From Bog-756 sp963737625 (GTDB taxonomy: Bacteria > Actinomycetota > Acidimicrobiia > Acidimicrobiales > RAAP-2): a stretch of DNA of 64,000 nt. A program made the translations under genes and the position numbers. The stretch covers positions 1,178,001 through 1,242,000 of the forward strand of contig CAVTTK010000002.1 of assembly GCA_963737625.1 (NCBI GenBank), written 5' to 3'. Shown here piece by piece: positions 24,448 to 34,003 of this stretch. Within the stretch, counting starts at the first letter, position 1, and every line of letters starts with the position of its first letter. The notes beneath the pieces are model-generated. The model was given only the letters and a program-made list of their open reading frames with translations. It searched no databases and was not told where the DNA came from.

Positions 24448-26949
24448 GTGCGCGTACCGCTTTCGTGGCTTTGCGACTTCGCCCCCTTCGAGGGGGACCC
24501 GGCCGACCTGGCCGCCACCTTGGACGACCTGGGCCTGGTGGTCGAGGGTACCGAGCTGATCGGTGAGGGCCTGGACGAGGTGGTGGTGGTCCGCGTCACC
24601 GAGATCGCCCCCATCGAAGGGGCCGACAAGATCCGGCGGGTGGTGGTCGACGACGGCACGGGTCCCACTGAGGTGGTATGCGGGGCGTGGAACTTCGCCG
24701 TGGGCGATCTGGTCCCGCTGGCTCCGGTCGGGAGCGTGCTCCCCGGGGGATTCGCCATCGGGAGGCGCAAGATGAAGGGCGTGGTCTCCAACGGCATGCT
24801 CTGCTCCGGCCGGGAGCTGCGGATCTCCGATGATCACGAGGGAATTCTCCGACTGAACGACGTCCCGGGCGCCGCACCCGGAGTCCGGCTGGTGGCCGCA
24901 CTGGGTATCGAGCCCGACGTGGTGTTCGACATCGCCGTGGAGGCCAACCGCCCCGACGCCTGGAGCATGGTGGGCGTGGCCCGCGACCTGGCCGCCCGGT
25001 TGGGACTGCCCTTCGCCGTCCCGGAACCTCCGGACATCGGGGGTACCGGTGGAGCCGAACCTTCCGCGGCCGTCGGTGAACTGGCCCGTGTGCAGGTGGA
25101 TGATCTCGAGCTCTGTCCCCGCTTCACGGCCCGGGTGATCTCCGGCGTCGCCGTGGGACCGTCACCGGAGTGGATGGTCCGACGCCTGGCCATGGCCGGG
25201 ATGCGCCCCATCAACAACGTGGTGGACGCCTCCAACTACGTCATGCTGGAGCTGGGCCAGCCCACCCATCCCTACGACCTCGACCGCCTACCCGGTCAGG
25301 GCCTGCTGGTCCGACGGGCCCATCCCGGAGAGACCGTGACCACCCTCGACGGGGTCCAGCGCACGCTGGGTCGACCCGGCCCCGGTCTCGGCGACACCGG
25401 CCAGGACTGCCTCATCTGCGACTATGAGGGGACCCCGGTGGCCATCGGCGGGGTGATGGGCGGGGCCTCCTCGGAGATCGACGACGCCACCACCCGCGTC
25501 CTGCTCGAGGCGGCGTACTTCGTCCCCATGGCCATCGCCAGGACCTCGAAGCGGCTCGCCCTCCGAACCGAGGCGTCGGCCCGGTTCGAACGGGGGTGTG
25601 ACCCGGCGGGGATCGATCGGGCCGCCGCCCGGTTCTGTGAGCTGCTCTCCCTCACCGCCGGCCCCGGCATGCGCGTGGCCGAAGGCACCATTGACATCGT
25701 GGGAGACCTGCCCCAGCCGGTGGTGCTCACGGTCCGGCCCTCCAAGGTCAACACCCTGCTCGGAACCACGTTCGCCGCTCCCGAGATCGTTGCGCTGCTG
25801 GCCCCGTTGGGCATCGCCGCCTCGGCCCCGCCGGCGGTGGGTGACGACACCGTGCAGCTCACCGTCCCCACGTTCCGACCCGACATCCGGCCCGGTCCCA
25901 TGGGCGAGGCGGATATCGCTGAGGAGGTGGCCCGAACCTACGGCTACGTCCGGATCGCCCGACGGACCCCGTCGTGGCCGCAGCCCGGCCGACTGACCGA
26001 CCGTCAGCGTGACCGCCGGCTGCTGAAGGAGGTCCTCTGCGGGCTGGGATGCAGTGAGGCCTGGACCACGACCTTCGTCTCGGAGTCCGACCAGGTGGCC
26101 TCCGGGGCCGAGGGGCCGTACGTGGAGGTCACCAACCCGCTGGTGGACTCGGAGCGTTACCTGCGCACGTCGATGGTCTCCGGACTCGTGCGGGCCGTAC
26201 TGCGTAACAGCGAGAGGCGCCAGAGCGGCATCCGGTTCTTCGAGGTGGGTTCGGTGTTCCGACGCGGCGGCGTGACCTTGGGGGAGTCCTCGGAGCGGAT
26301 GAGCGCCGTGTTCGCCGCCGACGGAGACGACTCGTTCACCGCCGTGTCCGCCTGGCGCACCCTCTCCGAAGCCCTCGGACTGGCGTCCTGGTCATTGGGG
26401 GTCCCCGCCCCGGCGTCACCGGTGTCCGCTCCGATCCATCCGTACCGCTCGTCGGTCATCCTGAGCGGCGACGGTCAGGCGGGCGCTGAGGCCGTCGGCA
26501 CGGTCATCGGTGTGGTCGGCGAACTGGATCCCACCGTGGTCGGGCGCTTCGACCTGGTCGGCCCGGACGGCCGACCGCGACGTCTGGGCTGGCTCGACCT
26601 CGACCTCGACGTGCTGCTCGACCGGCAATCGGTGGTGCGGCGCCCCGAGCAGTCCCGACCACTCAGCCGGTTTCCATCGTCCGATATCGACCTGGCCTTT
26701 GTGGTCTCCGATGCCGTCGCCGCCGCATCGGTTCAGGGGACGCTGCGTCGGACCGGGGGGGACCTGCTCGAGTCTGTGGACCTGTTCGACGTCTACCGGG
26801 GAGCATCGCTCCCGGAGGGGTCGAGGAGCCTGGCCTTCCGCCTCCGGTTCTGCGCCCTGGACCGGACGCTCACCGACAACGAGATCGGGGGGCTCCGGGC
26901 CGGTTGCATCGAGGCGGTGGAGCGGGAGTACCAAGCCTCGCTGCGCTGA
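24448..26949 (+). CDS. pheT: Phenylalanyl-tRNA synthetase beta subunit
   Basis: The 833-residue partner of PheS. An N-terminal tRNA-binding OB domain (KGVVSNGMLCSGRELRI) is followed by the B3/B4 editing domain (HPYDLDRLPGQGLLVRRA, FERGCDP), B5, the core class II-like fold (FPSSDIDLAFVV) and a C-terminal anticodon-binding FDX-ACB domain ending LTDNEIGGLRAGCIEAVE. Length is within the normal range of about 800. GTG 24448 has GAGAGG 6 bases upstream. It is the last gene of the infC-pheT group. Confidence 0.96.
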   Translation: MRVPLSWLCDFAPFEGDPADLAATLDDLGLVVEGTELIGEGLDEVVVVRVTEIAPIEGADKIRRVVVDDGTGPTEVVCGAWNFAVGDLVPLAPVGSVLPGGFAIGRRKMKGVVSNGMLCSGRELRISDDHEGILRLNDVPGAAPGVRLVAALGIEPDVVFDIAVEANRPDAWSMVGVARDLAARLGLPFAVPEPPDIGGTGGAEPSAAVGELARVQVDDLELCPRFTARVISGVAVGPSPEWMVRRLAMAGMRPINNVVDASNYVMLELGQPTHPYDLDRLPGQGLLVRRAHPGETVTTLDGVQRTLGRPGPGLGDTGQDCLICDYEGTPVAIGGVMGGASSEIDDATTRVLLEAAYFVPMAIARTSKRLALRTEASARFERGCDPAGIDRAAARFCELLSLTAGPGMRVAEGTIDIVGDLPQPVVLTVRPSKVNTLLGTTFAAPEIVALLAPLGIAASAPPAVGDDTVQLTVPTFRPDIRPGPMGEADIAEEVARTYGYVRIARRTPSWPQPGRLTDRQRDRRLLKEVLCGLGCSEAWTTTFVSESDQVASGAEGPYVEVTNPLVDSERYLRTSMVSGLVRAVLRNSERRQSGIRFFEVGSVFRRGGVTLGESSERMSAVFAADGDDSFTAVSAWRTLSEALGLASWSLGVPAPASPVSAPIHPYRSSVILSGDGQAGAEAVGTVIGVVGELDPTVVGRFDLVGPDGRPRRLGWLDLDLDVLLDRQSVVRRPEQSRPLSRFPSSDIDLAFVVSDAVAAASVQGTLRRTGGDLLESVDLFDVYRGASLPEGSRSLAFRLRFCALDRTLTDNEIGGLRAGCIEAVEREYQASLR

Positions 26950-27015
26950 GTCCGACGGCGCCGGCCGGCCTCTGCCCCCGGTGGCCGCCGTGCTTCCGGG
27001 GCGACCGCGGAGCCG

Positions 27016-28422
27016 TCAGGAGTCGAAGCCCATGCCCAGACGGTCCAGGGTGCGGAGCCAGAGATTGCGTGCCCCTCCCCGTGCGTCGGCACGGGCCATC
27101 GACCATCGGGTCAGTTCGATGCCGGCATAGCGGAAGGGTTCGGGGGGGAACGGCAGTGGTTTCTTCTTGACGAACTGGAGTCGGGTCAGTTCGGTCTCCT
27201 GGCCGGAGAGCAGGTCCACCATCACGCGGGCCCCGAACCTGGAGGCCCCGACACCAAGGCCTGTGTAGCCGGCCGCCGACACCACACGACCGTCATGGGC
27301 CCGATCGAAGAAGGCGCAGAATCGTGAGCAGGTGTCGATGGCCCCCGACCACGAATGGGTGAATCGGACGTCCTCCAACTGGGGGAACGTCGTGACGAAG
27401 AGCTCGGCCAGGGTGAGGAACGTCGACTGGCGTTGCTCCAGGGAGGGGCGGAGGCCGTTCCCGAAGTGGTATACGGCATCGTGCCCGCCGAAGAGGATCC
27501 GGTCGTCGCCGGTCAACCGGTAGTACACGAACTGGTTCCCTGACCCACCGATGCCCTGCCGACGGGACCATCCGATGGCGGCACGCTGCACCGGGCTGAG
27601 AGGTTCGCTCATGAGTGCGTAGTCGTAGACCGGGACGACGTACCGTCGTAGGCGACGGACCATCGACGGGTAGGCGTTGGTGGCCAGGGCCACCCTGGGA
27701 GCGCGGACCGTGCCGTGCCTCGTCGTGAGGATCATCGGCCCGTGACGCCCGGCCTCCTCGGCTTCGAGATGGTCCACCGGGCTGTGCTCGAAGATCCTGA
27801 CCCCGGCGTCGTCGCAGGCCTGCCGCAGGCCCCATGCCAGGCGGGCCGGGTTGACGAGGGCACACCCGGTCTGGTCCCAGAGGCCGGCCAGGTAGGTGGG
27901 GGAGTGCACGTCCGCCTGCATCTCGCCCCGGTCCAGGAGGGTCAGTTGGTGGCCGTGCTGGCGACCCTGGTCTGCCGCCACCGCCAAGGCCTCCACCTGA
28001 TGCGGTTCGGTGGCCACCGTGAGCTCACCCGTGCGTTCGAATTGGCACTCGATCGACCACTGCCGGATCGCCGACTCGATGCCGTCCAGGTTGTCGCGGC
28101 CGAGCTGCTCCAGGATGTCGATCTCGTCGGGGAACCTCTCGAGGCCGTTGCCCAGTCCGTGGGTCAGGCTGGCCGCGCAGAACCCTCCATTCCGTCCCGA
28201 GGCGGCCCATCCACAGAGATCGGCTTCCAGGAGGACCACGTCGCGCCCCGGCTGGGCCACCTTGGCCAGCAACGCCGTCCACAGACCTGTGTATCCGCCG
28301 CCCACCACGGCCAGATCGGCCGTTGTCCGGCCCACCAGCGTGGCGCCCGACGACGGAGCCCCTGGATCGTCCAGCCAGAAGGACACCGGTGCCGCATCGA
28401 CCAGGGCGGCATGTCGATTCAC
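27016..28422 (-). CDS. FAD-dependent oxidoreductase (DAO family)
   Basis: The 468-residue protein has the N-terminal dinucleotide-binding motif LAVVGGGYTGLWTALLAK near residue 32, followed by LLEADLCGWAASGRNGGF and, near the C-terminus, VVSAAGYTGLGVGASRFGARV, which binds FAD in glycine/sarcosine oxidase-like enzymes. It probably oxidises an amine or amino acid; the substrate is unknown. GTG 28422 is preferred because TAGGGT lies 7 bases upstream (leaderless geometry) and the frame upstream is unconserved. It is divergent from the arginine operon. Confidence 0.87.
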   Translation of the reverse strand: MNRHAALVDAAPVSFWLDDPGAPSSGATLVGRTTADLAVVGGGYTGLWTALLAKVAQPGRDVVLLEADLCGWAASGRNGGFCAASLTHGLGNGLERFPDEIDILEQLGRDNLDGIESAIRQWSIECQFERTGELTVATEPHQVEALAVAADQGRQHGHQLTLLDRGEMQADVHSPTYLAGLWDQTGCALVNPARLAWGLRQACDDAGVRIFEHSPVDHLEAEEAGRHGPMILTTRHGTVRAPRVALATNAYPSMVRRLRRYVVPVYDYALMSEPLSPVQRAAIGWSRRQGIGGSGNQFVYYRLTGDDRILFGGHDAVYHFGNGLRPSLEQRQSTFLTLAELFVTTFPQLEDVRFTHSWSGAIDTCSRFCAFFDRAHDGRVVSAAGYTGLGVGASRFGARVMVDLLSGQETELTRLQFVKKKPLPFPPEPFRYAGIELTRWSMARADARGGARNLWLRTLDRLGMGFDS

Positions 28423-28429
28423 CGCACCG

Positions 28430-28435
28430 ACCCTA
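28430..28435 (-). promoter_or_regulatory. Predicted -10 element, leaderless oxidoreductase mRNA
   Basis: TAGGGT on the reverse strand ends 7 bases before the GTG at 28422. Confidence 0.5.
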
Positions 28436-28534
28436 CTGCTCGTCTCCGACGGCCCGAGGCCGGTCGCGGAGGGGCCACACGACCGTCGCCCGCCGTGTCG
28501 TCGCGCCGCCCGAGGGGGAGCGGTCATCTCTGCC

Positions 28535-28570
28535 TTGCATAACAATGCATACATATGCATATACTTGCAG
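28535..28570 (+). promoter_or_regulatory. ArgR-type operator overlapping the argC promoter
   Basis: Four six-base half sites, TTGCAT, ATGCAT, ATGCAT and TTGCAG, recur exactly every 10 bp (28535, 28545, 28555, 28565). They make tandem palindromes in a 36-base AT-rich island within very GC-rich DNA. A TATACT at 28560-28565 can serve as -10, with TTGCAT at 28535 as a distant -35 (19 bp). The layout fits a hexameric arginine repressor blocking the promoter; argR is the sixth gene of this operon. Confidence 0.78.
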
Positions 28571-28645
28571 TCAGGGACGCACCCGCGCGGGCACCAGGAC
28601 GCGGCGGGGGCACGATGGCACGGAGCACGACGTGAGCGAGCAACC

Positions 28646-29720
28646 ATGAAGGTCGGTGTCGTCGGTGCGTCCGGCTATGCCGGTGTGGAGCTCCTCCGTC
28701 TCTGTGGCGGTCACCCTGAGCTCGAGGTGGTGGTGGCCACCGCCGGGGGTCATCGGGGAGAACACGTGGCCGACCACACACCGTCCCTGGCCGCGGCCTA
28801 TCCCTCCCTCGTCTACGCACCCACCGAGTTGTCGGAACTGGACGGCCTGGACCTGGTGTTCCTGGCGCTACCCCACGGGCAGTCCCAGCGACTGATGCCG
28901 GACCTAATCCCGAGTGTGGCAACCGTGGTGGACCTGGCTGCCGACTTCCGCCTGTCCGATCCGTCCCTCTACCCGCGGTGGTACGGCGAGCCGCACCTGG
29001 CCCCGGAGCTCCTCGCGCACTTCGTCTACGGGCTGCCCGAGCTGCACCGGGACGAGTTGCGCGGCGCCCATCTGATCGCCGCGCCGGGGTGCTACCCCAC
29101 GGCGGCGCTGTTGGCCCTGGCTCCCCTGATCGCCGCCGGCGCTCTGGCCGTGCCCACCGATGGGACCTCGGCCGGCTCGGCTTCCCCTCCCGCCCTCATC
29201 GTCGATGCGGCCAGCGGGGTGTCCGGGGCGGGCCGGGCTCCGAAGGACAGCCTCCACTTCGGGGCGGTGGACGAGGACTTCGTGGCCTACGGACTCCTCG
29301 ACCACCGCCATACCTCCGAGATGGAACAGGGCCTCGGCGCCCCGGTCTTGTTCACCCCGCATCTGGCACCGATGGTCCGGGGCATCCTGGCCACCTGTTA
29401 TCGCGCGCCCGGCGGGGACCGACCCCGACGGCAGGCCCGTCACGCTCACCACCACCGATGCCCTCGACCTCCTCCACCAGGCGTACGACGACGAGCCGTT
29501 CGTGGTGGTCACCGACGGTCCGCCGTCGACCAAGGCCACCAGCGGCTCCAACTGCGCCCACGTCACCGCCCGGGTCGATCCCCGGACCGGCTGGGTGATC
29601 TCGCTCTGTGCCCTCGACAACCTGGTCAAGGGGGCCTCGGGCCAGGCCGTCCAGTGCGCCAACCTGGCCCTCGGCCTCCCCGAGGTGACCGGCTTGCCGA
29701 CGGTCGGGGTGTACCCATGA
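28646..29720 (+). pseudogene. argC: N-acetyl-gamma-glutamyl-phosphate reductase, interrupted by one frameshift
   Basis: This is the NADPH-dependent reductase of arginine synthesis. The first part reads VGVVGASGYAGVELLRLCGG (nucleotide-binding loop) and AAPGCYPTAALLAL, with the catalytic cysteine, in one frame to about 29401. The rest (PSTKATSGSNCAHV, LDNLVKGASGQAVQCANL) continues to 29720 in the next frame. Removing one C at 29402 would give TCYARPAGTDPDG, the conserved sequence at that place. Both halves are well conserved, so a one-base insertion error is likely. Repaired length is about 357 residues. The ATG overlaps a five-codon mini-frame ending TGA. The stop overlaps argJ (ATGA). Confidence 0.87.
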
Positions 29721-30886
29721 GCATCACCACGCCCCGGGGGTTCGTGGCCGCCGGTCTGGCTTCGGGCATCAAGGCCACCGGCGCCATGGACCTGGCGCTG
29801 CTGGCCACCGACGACGGCCGTCAGGTGCCCACCGCGGCCACGTTCACCACCAACCTGGCCGCCGCCCCACCAGTCCTGGTCAGTCGGGACCACCTGGCGG
29901 CCAGCCGGGGATCGGCCTCCGCCGTCGTCATCAGCAGCGGGAACGCCAACGCCGCCACCGGCGCCGAGGGCCGGGCCAACGCCGAGCGGATGTGCTCCCT
30001 CGTCGGCTCGGGCCTGGGAGTGGCCGGAGGGCAGATCCTGGTGTGCTCCACGGGGCTAATCGGCATCCCGCTGCCCATGGAGCCGATCGAGACGGGGATC
30101 CCCCGTCTGGTGGCTGCCCGTTCAGGTACCGCCCAGGCCGCCGCCGCCGCCGCCCAGGGCATCCTGACCACAGACTCCGGCCGCAAGGAGGTGCTCATCG
30201 AGAACACCTCGTTCGCCGTGGCCGGCATGGCCAAGGGAGCGGGGATGCTGGCGCCGGACATGGCCACCATGCTGGCCTTCCTCACGACCGATGCGGCGAT
30301 CGAGCCCGGTCCGCTGGCCGACCTCCTGCGGATTGCCGTGCGGGACTCCTTCAACTCCATGTCCGTGGACGGATGCACGTCGACCAACGACACCGTGGTG
30401 CTGATGGCCTCGGGGCGGGCCGGCATCGTCGACCCCAACGTGGTGGTCGACGCGGTCTCCGACGCGTGCGCCCAGCTCTGCCGTCTGATGATGGCCGACG
30501 CCGAGGGCGCGTCCCGGTTGTTCCAGGTCCGGGTGACCGGCGCCGCCTCGGACGGGGAGGCCCATCAGGCCGCCCGGAAGGTCGCCGACTCGCTGTTGGT
30601 GAAGTGCTCGATCAACGGCGAGGACGCCTACTGGGGACGGGTGGCCAGCGACCTCGGTTCCGCCGGCGTCGCCTTCGCCATGGATCGCCTGTCCATTGCC
30701 TACGGCGGCGTGACGGTGTGCCGGGACGGCCTCGCCGTCGACCACGATGCCGAGGCGCTGGCCCAGCACATGGCGGGACCACTGGTCGACATCCACTGTC
30801 GGTTGGGCCTGGCCGACGGCGACGGCGTGGTCATGGGCGTCGACCTGGGCTACGGATACATCGACGAGAATCGGACCACCTCGTGA
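29717..30886 (+). CDS. argJ: Glutamate N-acetyltransferase / amino-acid acetyltransferase
   Basis: The 389-residue ArgJ transfers acetyl from N-acetylornithine to glutamate, so the arginine pathway here is the cyclic type; it may also use acetyl-CoA. The proenzyme cleaves itself before the threonine in KGAGMLAPDMATMLAFLTTD near residue 180, giving two chains. Other family motifs are GNANAATGAEG, SFNSMSVDGCTSTNDTV and KCSINGEDAYWGR. It starts inside the argC stop (ATGA) and ends in the argB start (GTGA). Confidence 0.96.
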   Translation: MSITTPRGFVAAGLASGIKATGAMDLALLATDDGRQVPTAATFTTNLAAAPPVLVSRDHLAASRGSASAVVISSGNANAATGAEGRANAERMCSLVGSGLGVAGGQILVCSTGLIGIPLPMEPIETGIPRLVAARSGTAQAAAAAAQGILTTDSGRKEVLIENTSFAVAGMAKGAGMLAPDMATMLAFLTTDAAIEPGPLADLLRIAVRDSFNSMSVDGCTSTNDTVVLMASGRAGIVDPNVVVDAVSDACAQLCRLMMADAEGASRLFQVRVTGAASDGEAHQAARKVADSLLVKCSINGEDAYWGRVASDLGSAGVAFAMDRLSIAYGGVTVCRDGLAVDHDAEALAQHMAGPLVDIHCRLGLADGDGVVMGVDLGYGYIDENRTTS

Positions 30887-31806
30887 GTACCGTCCCGACA
30901 TCGGCCACGAACGGCGGTGTGGGCCGGGGCGACCCGGGGGACAAGGCCTCCGTGCTGGTGGAGTCACTGCCCTACATCCGCCGGTTCTGGGGCAAGGTGG
31001 TGGTGGTCAAGTACGGCGGCAACGTGCTCAGCGCCAAGCCGGGCCAGCCCGCTGTCGACGAGGCCGAGGCCCTGGCGTCGTTCGCCGAGGACATCGTCCT
31101 CATGCGTTCGGTGGGCATGCTGCCGGTGGTGGTCCACGGGGGAGGGCCCCAGATCGGGGCGTTGATGAAGCGGGTGGGCAAGGTGGCCGAGTTCCAGGAC
31201 GGGTTCCGGGTCACCGACGCCGACACCATCGACCTGGTCCGCATGGTGCTGGTGGGCAAGGTCAACCGGGACATCGTGAGCTCGATCAACGTCCACGGGG
31301 CCCTGGCCGTGGGGCTGTCGGGCGAGGACGCCAACCTGATCACGGCCGAGGCCCGCTCGGAAGCCCTGGGCTACGTGGGCGACGTGGTCCACGTGGACCC
31401 GGTCATCGTCCACCAGCTCCTGGCCCAGGGTCTCATCCCGGTGGTGGCCACCATCGGGACCGATCAGTCCGGACAGGCCTTCAACATCAACGCCGACACG
31501 GCGGCCGGGGCCCTCGCCGCCGCCCTGGAGGCCGAGAAGTTGGTCTACCTCACCGACGTGTCCGGTCTGCGAGCCGTACCCGACGACCCCGGCACCCTGA
31601 TCCACCAGGCGACGGCGGATGAGCTGGACCTCCTGGTGGCCTCGGGCGCGGCCAACGGCGGCATGATCCCCAAGGTCGAGTCGTGCGCCCGGGCGGTGCG
31701 ATCCGGAGTGGACCGGGCCCATATCCTCGACGGGCGCACTCCGCACGCCCTGCTGCTGGAGATCTTCACCGACGAGGGTGTGGGGACCATGGTGGTGCCG
31801 TCATGA
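30883..31806 (+). CDS. argB: Acetylglutamate kinase
   Basis: This 307-residue amino-acid kinase family enzyme phosphorylates N-acetylglutamate. Signatures are VVVKYGGNVLS near residue 42, LPVVVHGGGPQIGALMKRVG with the substrate arginine, VGLSGEDANLI and FNINADTAAGALAAAL. The N-terminal extension of about 35 residues before the kinase fold includes LPYIRRFWGK, the helix that in arginine-sensitive enzymes forms the hexamer and feedback site. Feedback inhibition by arginine is therefore plausible. GTGA overlap with argJ. Confidence 0.96.
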   Translation: MSTVPTSATNGGVGRGDPGDKASVLVESLPYIRRFWGKVVVVKYGGNVLSAKPGQPAVDEAEALASFAEDIVLMRSVGMLPVVVHGGGPQIGALMKRVGKVAEFQDGFRVTDADTIDLVRMVLVGKVNRDIVSSINVHGALAVGLSGEDANLITAEARSEALGYVGDVVHVDPVIVHQLLAQGLIPVVATIGTDQSGQAFNINADTAAGALAAALEAEKLVYLTDVSGLRAVPDDPGTLIHQATADELDLLVASGAANGGMIPKVESCARAVRSGVDRAHILDGRTPHALLLEIFTDEGVGTMVVPS

Positions 31807-33044
31807 CCGTCAGAGAGGGGACGGAAGGCCCCGAACTGACGACCGTCGTCGACCGGACCGCGCTCATGCACAACTACGCCGAGCCGCCGGTGACGTTCGT
31901 GCGGGGCGCGGGGTCCCGGCTCTACGACGTCGATGGGAAGGAGTACCTCGACTTCCTCTCCGGACTGGCCGTGACCTCCCTGGGCCACGCCCACCCCGTG
32001 GTGGCCGATGCCCTAGCCGAGCAGGCGCGCACCCTGTCCCACGTGTCCAACCTGTTCGGGAACACCGTGGGCCCGGAGGTGGCCGTGACGTTGGACCGGC
32101 TCATCGGAGGCGGCACCATCCGAGCCGGGGGACAGGTGTTCTTCGGGAACTCGGGGGCCGAAGCCAACGAGTGCGCGCTCAAACTGGCCCGTCGGTGGGC
32201 CGGTCCCGACCGCTACGGCGTCGTGAGTACCTGGGACGCCTTCCACGGACGGACCCTGGCTACGCTGACCGCCACCGGCCAGCGCGAGAAGCAGCTGCCG
32301 TTCCTGCCCCTGCCCGAGGGCTTCGCCCACGTGCCCTACGACGACCTCGACGCCATGGATGCCGCCTGCGACCCCGCCCGGGTGGCTGCGGTGCTGGTCG
32401 AGCCCATCATGGGGGAGGCCGGAGTGGTGGTGCCGTCGTCGGACTACCTGGTCGGTCTGCGCCAGCTGTGCACGGACCGCAACATCTTGCTGATGGTGGA
32501 CGAGGTCCAGACCGGGCTGGGCCGAACGGGTCGGTGGTTCGGCTTCCAGCACCTGGGCATCGAACCCGACGTCGTGACCATGGCCAAGGCCCTGGGCAAC
32601 GGGATGCCGGTCGGGGCCTGTTGGGCCCGGGCCGAGGTGGCTGCGGCCTTCGTCCCCGGCGATCATGGCAGCACCTTCGGTGGCCAGCCCCTGGCCATGT
32701 CGGCGGCCCGGGCCACGCTCGGCGTGTTGGAGGCCGAGGACGCCCCGGGCCGAGCCCGGGCCGGTGGAGCCCGTCTGAGGGCCGGGCTCGAGGCCCTGCC
32801 CGGCGTGCGGTCGGTTCGGGGGCAGGGTCTGCTGTTGGCCGCCGTGCTCACCGAGGAGGTGGCGGGCGTGGCCTGTCGGGCGGCGCTGGAGGCCGGACTG
32901 GTGATCAACGCCCCCCGGGCCGAGGTCCTCCGGTTCGCCCCCTCCCTGCTGGTCTCCGACTCGGAGATCGACGAAGCCGTGGCGACGGTGGGGACCGTCC
33001 TCGGCGAGGTCGGGGTGAGCCCGGCGGACGGACCGGGGTCGTGA
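31803..33044 (+). CDS. argD: Acetylornithine aminotransferase
   Basis: The 413-residue PLP enzyme is of aminotransferase class III. The N-terminal FLSGLAVTSLGHAHPVV, the PLP-phosphate-binding FGNSGAEANECALKLAR, LMVDEVQTGLGRTGRWFGFQ (Asp binds the PLP ring) and VTMAKALGNGMPVGA, with the Schiff-base lysine, are present. It converts N-acetylglutamate semialdehyde to N-acetylornithine. ATGA-type overlap with argB; the stop shares bases with the argF start. Confidence 0.96.
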   Translation: MTVREGTEGPELTTVVDRTALMHNYAEPPVTFVRGAGSRLYDVDGKEYLDFLSGLAVTSLGHAHPVVADALAEQARTLSHVSNLFGNTVGPEVAVTLDRLIGGGTIRAGGQVFFGNSGAEANECALKLARRWAGPDRYGVVSTWDAFHGRTLATLTATGQREKQLPFLPLPEGFAHVPYDDLDAMDAACDPARVAAVLVEPIMGEAGVVVPSSDYLVGLRQLCTDRNILLMVDEVQTGLGRTGRWFGFQHLGIEPDVVTMAKALGNGMPVGACWARAEVAAAFVPGDHGSTFGGQPLAMSAARATLGVLEAEDAPGRARAGGARLRAGLEALPGVRSVRGQGLLLAAVLTEEVAGVACRAALEAGLVINAPRAEVLRFAPSLLVSDSEIDEAVATVGTVLGEVGVSPADGPGS

Positions 33045-34003
33045 TGGCGACCGAGCAGATCACCGTGCAGCCGCCGGTGTGGACCCGCCATGTGCTGGAC
33101 GTCGACGACCTGGGCCCCGAGGGCCTGGCCGCCGTGCTGGCCCTGGCCGATCGGGACCCCGCCGATCTCCCGCCGCTGCTGTCCGGCGTCGGCGTGGCCC
33201 TGGTGTTCGAGAAGCCGTCCAACCGGACCCGGAACAGCACCGAGATGGCCACGGTGGCCCTGGGCGGGCATCCCGTCTACATCCAGGGACCGGAGGTGGG
33301 CATCGACACGCGGGAGACCGCCGCCGACGTGGCCCGCACACTGGCCTGCTATCACGGGATCATCTGTGCCCGGGTCATGGACCACGGCACCCTGGCACGG
33401 ATGACCGACGCCCTCGACGCCGGCGGCGTAGGCGTTCCCGTGGTCAACCTGCTCTCCGACAGGGCCCATCCGTGTCAGGCCCTGGCCGACCTGCTCACCC
33501 TGCGTCAGTTGTTCGGTGCGGAGTCCCTGGCCGAGCGGACCCTGGCCTATGTGGGTGACGCCAACAACGTGTGGCGGTCCCTGGCCCTGGCCGCCTCGAT
33601 GGCCGGGATGACCACCCGGGTGGCCTCGCCGGTCGGATTCGGACCCAGCGGGGCCGACGTCGGACTGGTCCGTTCCTTCGGCGGCGAGCTGGAGGTGACC
33701 GCCGATCCCTTCGAAGCCGTGTCCGGTGTCGATGCCGTCTACACCGACGTGTGGACCTCGATGGGCCAGGAGGACGAGGCCGAGGCCCGGTTATCGGCCT
33801 TTGCCGGCTTCGAGGTGGACTCGCGCCTGATGGCCACGGCCTCGCCCGACGCCGTGGTGTTGCACTGCCTGCCGGCCCATCGGGGTGAAGAGATCAGTGC
33901 CGCCGTGGTGGACGGCCCTCAGAGTGTGGTGTGGCAACAGGCGGGCAACCGCATGCACGCCATGCGCGGGCTCCTGGCCTGGGTCCGGGGAGCGCAACCG
34001 TGA
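33044..34003 (+). CDS. argF: Ornithine carbamoyltransferase
   Basis: This 319-residue enzyme makes citrulline from ornithine and carbamoyl phosphate. The phosphate-binding motif is KPSNRTRNSTE, a variant of the common STRTR. Also present are LLSDRAHPCQALADLLTL (H-P-x-Q) and the ornithine-binding HCLPAHRGEEI. ATG 33044 overlaps the argD stop (TGATG); a GTG three bases upstream is an alternative. The end overlaps argR (GTGA). Confidence 0.95.
   Translation: MATEQITVQPPVWTRHVLDVDDLGPEGLAAVLALADRDPADLPPLLSGVGVALVFEKPSNRTRNSTEMATVALGGHPVYIQGPEVGIDTRETAADVARTLACYHGIICARVMDHGTLARMTDALDAGGVGVPVVNLLSDRAHPCQALADLLTLRQLFGAESLAERTLAYVGDANNVWRSLALAASMAGMTTRVASPVGFGPSGADVGLVRSFGGELEVTADPFEAVSGVDAVYTDVWTSMGQEDEAEARLSAFAGFEVDSRLMATASPDAVVLHCLPAHRGEEISAAVVDGPQSVVWQQAGNRMHAMRGLLAWVRGAQP

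Noticed and set aside
28626..28649. Five-codon leader peptide (GTG at about 28632 to TGA) before argC
   Set aside because: It overlaps the argC start in ATGA fashion but contains no Arg codons and is too short to judge; noted only as possible coupling.
29398..29412. Programmed frameshift in argC
   Set aside because: There is no slippery heptamer followed by a pseudoknot-like element, and four other unrelated breaks have the same look, so sequence error is a simpler explanation.
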